Part shown: piece by piece, positions 6,031-15,213 of the stretch
Position numbering within the stretch: position 1 is the first letter of the stretch
Layout: every line of letters starts with the position of its first letter
Assembly: GCA_017466625.1 (NCBI GenBank)
Contig: JAFTTT010000127.1
Coordinates: forward strand, 1-42,797
Length of the DNA stretch: 42,797 bases
Source of the DNA: Clostridia bacterium
Lineage (GTDB): Bacteria; Bacillota; Clostridia; Oscillospirales; CAG-272
Direction of reading: 5' to 3'
Notes under the pieces: model-generated
Databases searched by the model: none
What the model was told of the DNA's origin: nothing
What the model saw: the letters and a program-made list of their open reading frames with translations, nothing else
Position numbers and translations under genes: made by a program

Positions 6031-9000
6031 GTGAAAAGCATCAAAAAGATCACGTCAGTATTCCTCAGCGTATTGATAACCGTTTCGACGTTATCTTTTC
6101 TCGGTATCAGAACGCACGCGGCGTCGGCAACGGGCGTCTACGGCGGTATCGCGCCGAGCGTAATGACGTCGGTCATAGACGATATGGAGGACGATTTCGA
6201 AAGCGATCCTGAAGCCGATACCGAAACGGATCTCAATATCGATCTTCAGGACGATACCTATGACTGGGCCCCGAGCATCGGAACCTGCACGAGTATGGTA
6301 GAGATGACCGAAGCGCCCTATTCGCCTTATGAGGGAAGCTCGTCGCTTCTCTGTTTGGTCGGAGAGGTCGCGGCGAACAAAAAGGTCACGATCTTAAAAA
6401 GATCGGTAACGCTCACCGAGACGTCGGACTATAAAAGCATAACGGCGACCTTCTTCATTCCGAAGGAATCGGGCGGCGCGTCGGTGACGATGCGTCTGAT
6501 CGGCTCGGGCGGAACTGTAACGGATACGAAAAGCATCGACGCAGGCAAATGGCAAACGGTGTTTTTCGATACGAAGGGGCTGAACAGAGGAACGGCGGCG
6601 CGCCTTGAATTTTCCTTCAGGACGAAAAACGCGTGCGACCTCTATATACTTGCCGACTGCATCGGCGGATGCAAGGACGAGGGCGATATACATTCGTCAA
6701 GATATCTGACCGACGCCTTCGTGACGAACGGATGCTACGCTGAATACGACAGAAACCTTACGGTATCGCTTGACGGCGAGAAGCCGTATATCGAAGCCCA
6801 TCACGTGGTAGACGCAAGCTTCGGTGACGGTGTCGGCTTGAGAGTAGATCTGATAAACCGCACCTCTTGCCGTTCTCTCACGCTCAAATACAAGGCCGAA
6901 TACGCATTCGAGCACGAAATAACTCTCGAGCTCCCCGATTCCGACGAAGAAGTGACTCTGCTCTTCAAGATACCGGAGGAAAAGATAAGATCGTTTTCGC
7001 TGCATTTCAACGGCGGACAGACGGGAGACGTCGAGATAATCTCAATAGGCCCGTCTCCTTGCTTCGAGGAGCTTTCGGGATCGGGCAGAATAACCGAGTG
7101 CCGAATTGCACGCGACCTCAAAAACGTGTCGGTAAAGGGCAGCATCGACCTATTTGACGTAGAAAAGGTAATGCTCTACGCGCTCATGCCGAACGAGGAT
7201 AACTCGAACATATCGAATCTGCGTGAGCCGCTTGCGGAAGCAAGGGTGCATAACGGCGAATTTTCCTTCACCGTACCGCTCGATAAAAGCGGAGAGGGGA
7301 TCTTCAAAAAGTATATAGTTGCTTTTGAGAGTGCGGAGGGACTCGAGGTCGTATGCGAGCCGGGCTACGTAAATAATCCGGAGCTTCTGGCGACCGAAAG
7401 AACGTCGCTTCCCGAATCGAAAAAGGGAATAAGACCGCTTCCCGATAATTACGTCCTTTACGGAATCGCGCAGACGGCGCTCGATATAGAGATGTCGGAG
7501 CTTTTCGCATCGGAAAATACCGAGACCGTTTCCCATACCGCAGGAAACGCAACTCACCTTTTCTCAAAAGAGTACCTTGAAGCTCTCGACGGAAAAATGA
7601 AGGAGTACGAAAGAGAAGGGATCGCGGTGCGCTTCGTTTTGAAGCTCAAGGTAGGAAGCGGAGTTATCGAGTATCCTAACGCTACGGGAGAAAATCCCGC
7701 CTTCAATACCGAAACGGCAGAGGGAATAGAAGCGCTGCGTACGGTGACCGATCTTCTCGTAAGAAGATACGGCTCGTCGGGCGGAAAGACCGATAACCTC
7801 GTAGGAATCGTCCTCGGCGCATCGGTAAACGATGCATATAATAACTATAACCTCGGTTACGTGACCCTGCAGGAGTTTTCAAGGGAATATTCGATAGCGC
7901 TCCGAACTGTGTATAACGCATCGGTCAGCGTAACGTCGGGCTTTGAGGTCAGCTTGCCGCTCGGCGGAATATGGAACGGCGGCACCGTCGTCGGCCAAAA
8001 AGGAAGCTTCGACGCGCGAAGCGCGCTTGAGGCGGTATCGGACTGTATAACGGCAGGCGGCGATATAAACTGGAAGCTCGCTTACGATATAACTCCCGAA
8101 AAGGGAAAGTACGCGTTTGAGGAGCTTTCGCCCGACCTCGGCGCACTCGCAGAAAGAATAACGGCGTCAAACCTGGAGGTGCTGACAGAGTTCTTTTCGC
8201 TTGATCCGTTTCTGTATAACGGCGCGTCGAGAAGCATACTTCTTCTCGGAAACGGAGAGGTAAGAGCGGAATCGGAGGACGAGGAAAGATCTCTTACGGC
8301 AGATTATATCTATACCTTCCTTCGCATATCGGAAAGGGCCATGAAAAACGTGTCGGGATATATCCCGAGCCACAGCGCAGATTATAAGGGAACGCTCGCA
8401 TACGTCGGAACAGACCTGTTCGAGGAGAAGGCCGATTTCGCATCGGAGCTTATCGGAAAGGAACGCTTCCTTGCGCTCTCCGAATCGGGCGCAGTTACCG
8501 ACAGAAGCTACCTTGAGGCGGGATCGGGAAGCACGCTTCCCGACAGCATAAAGGGCGAAAGCGTGATTTTCAACCTCAAAAAGAAGAATATGCTGAAGCC
8601 GTCGCTGAACTGCCTTTCGGCAGAGAGCGGAGTGTCGTACGGAGACAGAAGCGACTGGGGCAGAATACAGTACGGAGAAGCAGAGGGAGAAGCGCTTCGC
8701 GGCGTCCTTCTGACGTCCAAATATCCGCTCGACTTAAGTGAAGCACCGTATATAAGCTTCGACCTTATCGTGTCGTCGCTTCCGGAGGGAGTCGATAGCG
8801 TCAGAGTGACAGTTGCGCTCTACTCGAAGAAAAACATCGCGGTGGCAAGCACCTCACTTCCCGTCGACGGCGAAAGTAAGGTCGTATGTAATATGAGCGG
8901 CTTTACGCACCTTTCGTCCTGCGACAGAATAGGAATATACGTAACGGGCGAAAACGGCGAAAGCATAGGTGAGCCGATGATGCTCATAAGCTCGGTGAAG

Positions 9001-9192
9001 GCACATTCGGAAACGCTTTCAAGCGAAAAGCTGAGCAGTAAGATAAACGCGCTCGCGGGCAAGAGCGATACGGTGTCGGTATACGCGGTGATAAACCTCG
9101 CGGTCATAGCGACAGCGTCGCTTGCGGCACTCGTGATACGCATCATAAAAAGGAATTATCGTTCGAAAATAAAAGCGGACGAGGATCAATAA
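6031..9192 (+). CDS. Large secreted, membrane-anchored protein of unknown function
   Basis: 1053 residues from GTG 6031 (GGGAGG 10 bases upstream). Residues 1-30 form a signal peptide (SIKKITSVFLSVLITVSTLS, likely cut after THA). A C-terminal helix (about 1016-1036) is followed by RIIKRNYRSKIK, so the bulk lies outside the cell with a short cytosolic tail. Residues 60-220 and 235-340 look like beta-sandwich, carbohydrate-binding-type modules (WQTVFFDTKGLN). Residues 465-830 look like a TIM barrel related to glycoside hydrolase-like families (YVLYGIAQTALDIEMSELF, VRFVLKLKV, IVLGASVNDAYNNYN). A third beta-sandwich (about 840-1000) precedes the membrane helix. I cannot name a catalytic pair. It probably binds or processes glycans at the surface. 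It leads into ireB-ribF 33 bp downstream. Confidence 0.75.
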   Translation: MKSIKKITSVFLSVLITVSTLSFLGIRTHAASATGVYGGIAPSVMTSVIDDMEDDFESDPEADTETDLNIDLQDDTYDWAPSIGTCTSMVEMTEAPYSPYEGSSSLLCLVGEVAANKKVTILKRSVTLTETSDYKSITATFFIPKESGGASVTMRLIGSGGTVTDTKSIDAGKWQTVFFDTKGLNRGTAARLEFSFRTKNACDLYILADCIGGCKDEGDIHSSRYLTDAFVTNGCYAEYDRNLTVSLDGEKPYIEAHHVVDASFGDGVGLRVDLINRTSCRSLTLKYKAEYAFEHEITLELPDSDEEVTLLFKIPEEKIRSFSLHFNGGQTGDVEIISIGPSPCFEELSGSGRITECRIARDLKNVSVKGSIDLFDVEKVMLYALMPNEDNSNISNLREPLAEARVHNGEFSFTVPLDKSGEGIFKKYIVAFESAEGLEVVCEPGYVNNPELLATERTSLPESKKGIRPLPDNYVLYGIAQTALDIEMSELFASENTETVSHTAGNATHLFSKEYLEALDGKMKEYEREGIAVRFVLKLKVGSGVIEYPNATGENPAFNTETAEGIEALRTVTDLLVRRYGSSGGKTDNLVGIVLGASVNDAYNNYNLGYVTLQEFSREYSIALRTVYNASVSVTSGFEVSLPLGGIWNGGTVVGQKGSFDARSALEAVSDCITAGGDINWKLAYDITPEKGKYAFEELSPDLGALAERITASNLEVLTEFFSLDPFLYNGASRSILLLGNGEVRAESEDEERSLTADYIYTFLRISERAMKNVSGYIPSHSADYKGTLAYVGTDLFEEKADFASELIGKERFLALSESGAVTDRSYLEAGSGSTLPDSIKGESVIFNLKKKNMLKPSLNCLSAESGVSYGDRSDWGRIQYGEAEGEALRGVLLTSKYPLDLSEAPYISFDLIVSSLPEGVDSVRVTVALYSKKNIAVASTSLPVDGESKVVCNMSGFTHLSSCDRIGIYVTGENGESIGEPMMLISSVKAHSETLSSEKLSSKINALAGKSDTVSVYAVINLAVIATASLAALVIRIIKRNYRSKIKADEDQ

Positions 9193-9224
9193 AAAACAAG
9201 AAATTATTTTTACGGAGGCAAAAT

Positions 9225-9488
9225 ATGACCGGCTACAATAACGAAAAAGAAAAGACTATAACCTTCTCGATAAGGGACGAAAAGGATCTGGAGATCAAGA
9301 GAGTTCTTCAGACGGTCTACTCGGCACTCAGCGAAAAGGGCTACAACCCGATAAACCAGATCGTCGGCTACATCCTCTCCGAGGACCCGACCTATATCAC
9401 CAACCACAAGAACGCGAGAGCGCTCATCTGCAAGGTAGACAGAGACGATATCCTTAACGCTCTCGTCCGTAACTACCTCGGCATCTGA
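9225..9488 (+). CDS. ireB: IreB family regulatory phosphoprotein
   Basis: 87 residues, the family's usual length (about 85-90; formerly UPF0297/DUF965, YrzL). Recognisable stretches are TITFSIRDEKDLEIKRVLQTVYSALSEKGYNP and INQIVGYILSEDPTYITNHKNARALI (given in part). In Enterococcus, IreB is phosphorylated on N-terminal threonines by the PASTA kinase IreK and tunes cephalosporin resistance; the Thr in KTITFSI fits such a site. ACGGAGG precedes the ATG. It usually sits beside ruvX, whereas here it overlaps ribF (TGATG). Confidence 0.93.
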   Translation: MTGYNNEKEKTITFSIRDEKDLEIKRVLQTVYSALSEKGYNPINQIVGYILSEDPTYITNHKNARALICKVDRDDILNALVRNYLGI

Positions 9489-10363
9489 TGGCGGATAAAA
9501 AAAGAATAGTCCTTCTCGGAAATTTCGACGGCGTTCACGTCGGCCACCGCGCCCTTATAAAAAGAGGACGGGAGGAAGCCGATAAAAGAGACCTTCTTCT
9601 CACCGTCTGGACCTTCGATACTCTGTTTTCCCCCGCGCTGACGGCGCAGGAGGACAGGGTCGGGCTTTTGCGCGCCTGCGGAGCAGAGGAGATAATCGTT
9701 GAAAGCTTCGAGAAAGTAAAGGATCTCTCCCCGAGCGACTTTGTGCGCGATATATTAAATACAAAGCTTTGCGCGCAAGCGTGCGTCTGCGGATATAACT
9801 ATTCCTTCGGACGCGGAGGAAAGGGAGATCCGAAGCTCCTTAAGGAGCTTTGCTTCGAATACGGGATCGACGTCGTGACAGTCGAAAAGGTGACGGAGGG
9901 AAACGAGGACGTGTCCTCGTCCGCTATCCGCAAAAAGCTGAGAAACGGCGATATCGAGGGCGCAAACAAGCTCCTCGGCAGACCCTATTTTTTGCACGAC
10001 ACGGTAAAAGAGGGAGAAAAAAAGGGGCGGACTGTCGGTATGCCGACGGCGAATTTCTATCCCGAGGGACTGTGTCTGCCGAAAAACGGCGTCTACGCGA
10101 CCGCCGTTCACCTGCCGGGCGGAGGGATCCTTCCGTCGGTGACGAATATAGGAATGCGGCCGACGATGAGCGACGGCAGAGGTATCTCAGCCGAGACGTA
10201 TATTATCGGCTTCGACGGCGACCTGTACGGACAAAGGATAAAGGTCGAATTCTTCTCCTTTTTGCGCCCCGAGCGCAAATTCGAGTCGCTTGACGAGGTC
10301 TCAAAGGCAGTCAAGGCAGATATAGAAAAAGCGAAAACAATATTTGAAAAAAGAAACGGATAA
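9488..10363 (+). CDS. ribF: Bifunctional riboflavin kinase / FAD synthetase
   Basis: Makes FMN from riboflavin and then FAD. 291 residues; ATG 9488 overlaps the ireB stop in TGATG, so translation is coupled. The N-terminal nucleotidyltransferase domain shows GNFDGVHVGHR (about 11-21) and CGYNYSFGRGGKGD. A linker SSSAIRKKLRNGDIEGANKLLGRPY leads to the C-terminal flavokinase domain, with GRTVGMPTANFYPEG and KNGVYATAVHLPGG and a closing RPERKFESLDEV. Length is slightly under the usual 305-320. In many Firmicutes truB-ribF are adjacent; here a DacA-like gene is inserted between them. Confidence 0.95.
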   Translation: MADKKRIVLLGNFDGVHVGHRALIKRGREEADKRDLLLTVWTFDTLFSPALTAQEDRVGLLRACGAEEIIVESFEKVKDLSPSDFVRDILNTKLCAQACVCGYNYSFGRGGKGDPKLLKELCFEYGIDVVTVEKVTEGNEDVSSSAIRKKLRNGDIEGANKLLGRPYFLHDTVKEGEKKGRTVGMPTANFYPEGLCLPKNGVYATAVHLPGGGILPSVTNIGMRPTMSDGRGISAETYIIGFDGDLYGQRIKVEFFSFLRPERKFESLDEVSKAVKADIEKAKTIFEKRNG

Positions 10364-10368
10364 AGAAA

Positions 10369-11808
10369 ATGAAGCTATTTAAGACGGCAAAAAGAATAAT
10401 ATCGGTCATCATGGCAGCCGCTATGATGCTTGCCGTCATGCCGTTCGGCGCAAAGGCGGCGGACGAGCCGGAGATCCTATCGTCCGAGTCCGCGATGCTG
10501 TACTGTATAGAGTCGGACACCGTGCTTTTCACCCATAACAGCGATGCGACGGTCAAGCCGGGCGTGCTCATAAAGCTGATGGTAGCGCTCGTTGCGATCG
10601 AGGAGGTCGAAAACAGGGGAATGACCATCGACAGCACCTTTACGGCGTCGAGCAGAGCGATACGCAATACGCGCGGCAAGCATATCGGAATGAAGAGCGG
10701 AGAGGTGTTCCGCCTTCGTGACCTCATCGCCGCAATGCTTCACGCAGACGCGGACGACGCGGCGCACGTTATCGCCGAGGGAATTGCTGATACGAATTCA
10801 AACTTCGTAAAGCTCATGAACCAGAAGGCGGCGGATCTCGGTATGGTAAATACTCAGTATTTCTCGGTCACAGGCACCGAGGACGAGGAAAGCTATACGA
10901 CGGCGGCAGACCAGATGCTCCTTGCGTCCTATGCAATAAAGCTTCAGTCGCTGACCGAGATAGGAGCAGAGACGAGAGCGGTAATACCGAAAACGAATAA
11001 ATCGTCGGCCCGCTATTACGGAACGACGAACTACCTGATAAGCACGAGAGTAAACCCCGACTACTATATGAAGTCGGCAACGGGACTTATCGCAGGAAAT
11101 CAGACGATAGCCGGCTACTGCGCGGTCCTTACCTCGCGCAGAGACGGACTTAACTACGTGGCGGTAATAACGGGCGCAGGCACGACGAGAGTCCTCGTGC
11201 ACGAGGAATACGAGACCACGGACGAAAATGGAGACCAGGTAGTGGTCCCCGCAGAATATAAAACGATATATCACGGGCTCAACGAGGGCAAAGCGCTCCT
11301 CAAATGGGGCGAAAACAGATTCGGCTACGTTAAGGCGGTAAATTCCGCGACTCCCATAGCCGATATTCCCGTCAAGCTCGCTTCGGGAAGCGACAGAGTG
11401 GCATTGATGCCGCAGCGCGACCTTGAAATATTCGTCTCCGACGACGTCGACCTCCAAAAGGACGTAAGCTATCATTACGTGCTGAACTCAAAGTCGCTGA
11501 CCGCGCCGGTAAAGGCGGGGCAGGTCGTCGGAACGCTGTACGTAACTTACAAGGGCGAAAAGATAGGCGAGGTACCGCTCGTTACGAGAAACAATATAGA
11601 GCAGGACGGCTGGCTGACGATAGGCAAGAGAATAAAGGAGCTCGTTTCAACGCCCTTCTTTATAGTGCTGATGATCCTCACGGCGTTTGCGGCGCTGTTC
11701 TACGTGATCTCGACGGCGGTCGTAAGACAGAAAAAGGAAAACGAGAAAAAGAGGCAGAAGCTTGCCTCACGTGAGCACCGTTATCTCGGACAGGGCAATA
11801 AAAAATGA
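10369..11808 (+). CDS. DacA-like (D-Ala-D-Ala carboxypeptidase family) protein lacking all catalytic motifs
   Basis: 479 residues with the layout of a low-molecular-weight penicillin-binding protein: signal peptide (VIMAAAMMLAVMPFGAKA), peptidase S11 domain (about 35-270), a beta-rich C-terminal domain, and a membrane helix (FFIVLMILTAFAALFYVIS) with a charged cytosolic tail. The active site is gone. SxxK reads V66-L-I-K69, so the nucleophilic serine is valine. SxN reads D127-A-D129. KTG reads K235-S-A-T-G239, with four extra residues before AGYC. The fold markers around them (MVALVAIEEV, DLIAAMLHADADDAA, AGYCAVL) are intact. It is probably a pseudoenzyme that binds peptidoglycan or a partner. 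It lies 5 bp after ribF and overlaps truB by ATGA. Confidence 0.85.
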   Translation: MKLFKTAKRIISVIMAAAMMLAVMPFGAKAADEPEILSSESAMLYCIESDTVLFTHNSDATVKPGVLIKLMVALVAIEEVENRGMTIDSTFTASSRAIRNTRGKHIGMKSGEVFRLRDLIAAMLHADADDAAHVIAEGIADTNSNFVKLMNQKAADLGMVNTQYFSVTGTEDEESYTTAADQMLLASYAIKLQSLTEIGAETRAVIPKTNKSSARYYGTTNYLISTRVNPDYYMKSATGLIAGNQTIAGYCAVLTSRRDGLNYVAVITGAGTTRVLVHEEYETTDENGDQVVVPAEYKTIYHGLNEGKALLKWGENRFGYVKAVNSATPIADIPVKLASGSDRVALMPQRDLEIFVSDDVDLQKDVSYHYVLNSKSLTAPVKAGQVVGTLYVTYKGEKIGEVPLVTRNNIEQDGWLTIGKRIKELVSTPFFIVLMILTAFAALFYVISTAVVRQKKENEKKRQKLASREHRYLGQGNKK

Positions 11809-12704
11809 GAGATGGAGTATTGCTCATCGACAAGGGAGAGGGAATGACCTCATTCGACGTTGTCGGAAGAATAAGAAGAATATACGGCACGAAGCAGGTC
11901 GGACATACGGGAACGCTCGACCCGATGGCGACGGGGCTTCTGACGGTGCTTGTCGGACGCGCGGTCAAGGCGTCGGAATACCTGACCGAGCACGATAAGA
12001 CCTATCGGGCGACCCTCAAGCTCGGCGTCACGACCGATACCGAGGATATAAGCGGAAAGATTCTGACTGAGTGCGGCGATATCCCCGATGCGGACAAGGT
12101 CAAAAAGGTTTGCGAAAGCTTCGTAGGAAACATAAAGCAGATACCGCCGATGTACTCGGCACTCAAAAGAGACGGCAAAAAGCTCTGCGACCTCGCACGC
12201 GAGGGGATAGAGATAGAGCGCGAGCCGAGGGACATAACGGTCTATTCGCTCACCTGTGAAGAGACCGATAAAAAAGACGAATACACCCTTGATGTAGCTT
12301 GCTCAAAGGGAACCTATATAAGAACGCTCTGCGCCGATATCGGAGAAAAGCTCGGCTGCGGCGGCGTTATGGCGGCGCTTCGACGCACCTCGGTCGGCGA
12401 GTTCTCGCTCGAGAGGGCAGTAACGCTTGAAAAGCTCGAAAATATGACCGAAAACGAGCGAAATGAGCTCCTTTTTGACACCGAAAAGCTCTTTTACGAG
12501 CACAAAAAGGTAGTTCTTCCCGACTTTTTTGCACGCCTGTGTAACTCGGGCTGCGAAATATACCTCAAAAAGCTCGGGATCGATATGAACGTCGGCGAAA
12601 GAGTGCGTCTACATGATAAGAACGGCTTTTTCTCGCTCGGCGAGGTGAGAGAATATCCTGACGGAAAAGCGGTAAAGCCGATAAAGAAATTCAGAATAGA
12701 ATAA
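11805..12704 (+). CDS. truB: tRNA pseudouridine(55) synthase
   Basis: Isomerises U55 in the T-loop of tRNAs. 299 residues, the usual size. The catalytic block is GHTGTLDPMATGLL, with the nucleophile Asp in TLDP (about residue 39). YRATLKLGVTTDTEDISG, QIPPMYSALKRDGKKLCDLAREG and CSKGTYIRTLCADIG are all family signatures. A C-terminal PUA-like segment (VGERVRLHDKNGFFSLGEV) is present. ATG overlaps the previous stop (ATGA), so it is co-translated with the DacA-like gene. Confidence 0.97.
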   Translation: MRDGVLLIDKGEGMTSFDVVGRIRRIYGTKQVGHTGTLDPMATGLLTVLVGRAVKASEYLTEHDKTYRATLKLGVTTDTEDISGKILTECGDIPDADKVKKVCESFVGNIKQIPPMYSALKRDGKKLCDLAREGIEIEREPRDITVYSLTCEETDKKDEYTLDVACSKGTYIRTLCADIGEKLGCGGVMAALRRTSVGEFSLERAVTLEKLENMTENERNELLFDTEKLFYEHKKVVLPDFFARLCNSGCEIYLKKLGIDMNVGERVRLHDKNGFFSLGEVREYPDGKAVKPIKKFRIE

Positions 12705-12716
12705 GGCCGATTATCA

Positions 12717-14942
12717 ATGGATGATAATATAAACGTGATAAACAAGGACGGGCTTTCGGAGATCGAAGGCACCGTCGAGCATATAGTTTTTCAAAACGAG
12801 GAAAACGGATACACCGTCTGCGAGCTGGTGCTCAGTGACGACGATCTTGTCACCGCCGTCGGACAAATGCCGTTTCTGACTGTCGGCGAGAGCATAAAGG
12901 CGCTCGGACAGTGGACGAACCACCCCTCCTTCGGCCGTCAGTTCAAGGTCGAATATTTTGAAAAACAGCTCCCCGCGACCGAAAACGCGATAAGAAAATA
13001 TCTTTCCTCGGGCGCGATAAAGGGAATAGGCGTCGTGCTTGCCGACAGAATAGTGGACAAATTCGGTTCCGACGCGTTTGACGTGATCGAAAACCACCCC
13101 GAATGGCTGACCGACATCAGCGGTATCACGAAAAAGAAGGCGGAAAAGATATCGGAGCGCTTCAAGGAGGCGTTCGGCGTGCGCTCGGTAATGATGTTCT
13201 GCCGCGAATTTTTCGGACCGGCGACGGCAGTCAAGGTCTACAAAAAATGGGGCGGAAGCGCCGTCGACGTAATAAAGGCGAACCCGTATAAGCTCTGCGA
13301 GAGCATACACGGTATCGGCTTTGAAACGGCAGACAGAATAGCCGCGTCGCTCGGCTCGCCGAAGAACAGTCCCGACCGTCTGCGCGCGGGAATAGTGTAT
13401 TTCCTTTCGTACAGTGCTACCCAGAACGGTCATACCTTTATACCGAGAAATAAGCTCATCCCCGCCGCCTGCAGTATGTTAGACTGCGGCGAGGACGAGA
13501 TAGAAAAGCCGCTTGAGGATCTCCTTTCCGACGGCACGGCGGTAAGCGTCAAGTTCGGCGGACGCGAGGTCATATATCTTAAGGACTATTTTGAAGCCGA
13601 GCGTTATATCGCGGCGAAGCTCGATCAGCTCGATAAGCTCTGTGAGAGAGTGTCGCTCCGAGATGCCGACAGATTCGTCGATATGTTGGAGATCGAGCTC
13701 GATATAACCTACGCGTCAATGCAGAGAAAAGCGATCCTCGACGCGATGGAAAGCGGCGTAATGGTGCTGACGGGAGGCCCCGGAACCGGTAAAACAACGG
13801 TAATACGCGCGCTTATCACCGTCTTTGAAAAGATGGGAATGAGGATAGCGCTTTCCGCCCCTACTGGCAGAGCGGCAAAGAGAATGTCGGAGGCGACCTC
13901 GCGAGACGCGAAAACGGTGCACCGCCTCCTCGAGACCGAGTTTTCGGGCGACGATAAGCCGTCCTTCCGCCGAGATGAGCACGATCAGCTCGACGAGGAA
14001 GTGATAATCGTCGACGAGGCGTCGATGGTCGATACGCTCCTTTTCTCGGCGCTTCTTAAAGCGATAAAACCGGGCGCGCGCCTGATACTCGTCGGCGACG
14101 CCGATCAGCTTCCGTCGGTCGGCGCGGGAACGGTGCTTTTCGATATCATCGAGAGCGGTAAATACCCGTCGGTGGCACTGACAGAGATCTTCCGCCAGGC
14201 GGCAAGCAGCTTGATAGTCCGTAACGCGCACGCGATAAACCGCGGCGAAATGATAGATATAAAGACGACGGACAGCGACTTCTTCTTTATGCGCAGAAGC
14301 GGAAGCAACGAGATCGCAGAAACCGTCGCATCGCTCGTAACGGAGCGCCTGCCGAAGAAATACGGCGAGGATATAATAAATAATCTGCAGGTCATCACCC
14401 CGACGCACAAGGGCGCCTCGGGTACCGATAACCTGAACATACTTCTCCAGGCGCGTCTTAATCCGCCGAGCAAGAGTAAGACGGAAAAGAAGTTCCGCGA
14501 AAGAGTTTTCAGAGTCGGCGACAAGGTCATGCAGACGAAGAATAATTACGACGCAGTCTGGGAAAAGAACGGCGTCGAGGGCGTCGGCGTCTTCAACGGC
14601 GATATCGGAGTGATAGAGGATATCGACCTGAAGGAAGAAACGATAACGGTCATAAGCGACGACAGACGCATAGTCTACGACTTTTCGCAAACAGACGAGC
14701 TCGAGCTCGCCTACGCGATAACGATACATAAGAGCCAGGGAAGCGAGTACGGCACGGTCGTGCTGGCGCTCTCCGACTTTTCGCCGCGCCTGCTCACGAG
14801 AAATCTTCTTTACACGGCAGTAACGAGAGCAAAGGATATGGTTATCGCGGTAGGACACGAAAATACGGTCTATAATATGATAAACAACGACCGACAGGTT
14901 CGCAGATATACAGGGCTTTGCTTTTTGATAAAGACGTATTAA
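12717..14942 (+). CDS. recD2: RecD2 family ATP-dependent DNA helicase
   Basis: 741 residues, typical of stand-alone RecD2 (about 720-830), a 5'-3' helicase of superfamily 1B without RecBC. The N-terminal region (IEGTVEHIVFQNEENGYTVCEL) is the OB-like segment. Helix-hairpin-helix repeats follow (SSGAIKGIGVVLADRIVDKFG, NPYKLCESIHGIGFETADRIA). The motor has Walker A GGPGTGKTT (about 352-360), APTGRAAKRM, Walker B VIIVDEASMVD, GDADQLPSVGAG, and the C-terminal motifs TPTHKGASGTDNLN and YAITIHKSQGSEY. It lies 12 bp after truB, at the end of the ireB operon. Repeat D1 follows. Confidence 0.95.
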   Translation: MDDNINVINKDGLSEIEGTVEHIVFQNEENGYTVCELVLSDDDLVTAVGQMPFLTVGESIKALGQWTNHPSFGRQFKVEYFEKQLPATENAIRKYLSSGAIKGIGVVLADRIVDKFGSDAFDVIENHPEWLTDISGITKKKAEKISERFKEAFGVRSVMMFCREFFGPATAVKVYKKWGGSAVDVIKANPYKLCESIHGIGFETADRIAASLGSPKNSPDRLRAGIVYFLSYSATQNGHTFIPRNKLIPAACSMLDCGEDEIEKPLEDLLSDGTAVSVKFGGREVIYLKDYFEAERYIAAKLDQLDKLCERVSLRDADRFVDMLEIELDITYASMQRKAILDAMESGVMVLTGGPGTGKTTVIRALITVFEKMGMRIALSAPTGRAAKRMSEATSRDAKTVHRLLETEFSGDDKPSFRRDEHDQLDEEVIIVDEASMVDTLLFSALLKAIKPGARLILVGDADQLPSVGAGTVLFDIIESGKYPSVALTEIFRQAASSLIVRNAHAINRGEMIDIKTTDSDFFFMRRSGSNEIAETVASLVTERLPKKYGEDIINNLQVITPTHKGASGTDNLNILLQARLNPPSKSKTEKKFRERVFRVGDKVMQTKNNYDAVWEKNGVEGVGVFNGDIGVIEDIDLKEETITVISDDRRIVYDFSQTDELELAYAITIHKSQGSEYGTVVLALSDFSPRLLTRNLLYTAVTRAKDMVIAVGHENTVYNMINNDRQVRRYTGLCFLIKTY

Positions 14943-15000
14943 TACTTCAACTTTCTTACTCGTGTAATGAAATGAGTAGTTTTGCTTCGCAAACCTACAG

Positions 15001-15066
15001 CAAAGAACCACGCCAAGGAGACAACGGGTTTGAATTTTGCTTACGCAAAATTCTGCACACGTTTTC
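15001..15066 (+). repeat. Dispersed intergenic repeat, family D copy 1
   Basis: Nearly identical to 31441-31506: AAAGAAC…CCAAGGAGACAACGGGTTTG, then a 9-bp hairpin GAATTTTGC-TTAC-GCAAAATTC, then TGCACACGTTTTC. Differences from copy 2 fall mostly in the hairpin loop and a 4-base patch. The rest of the 270-bp gap before comF shows no gene. Confidence 0.75.
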
Positions 15067-15213
15067 CCCTCCCAAAACCCCTTTCTATTTGTCGAGAGAT
15101 TAAAACTCTCGCGCAAAACCGACGAACGAATGCGAGGCGTGAAGTTTCTTTTGAGGATTCCGAAGAAAATGTTGCATAAGCGTTTCAAATATTATTAAAT
15201 TAAGGACAAAAAC

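Noticed and set aside
13716..15188. 490-codon open frame antisense to recD2
   Set aside because: It lies opposite clear RecD2 motifs, has no ribosome binding site and runs through repeat D1; it is an effect of codon bias in GC-rich genes.
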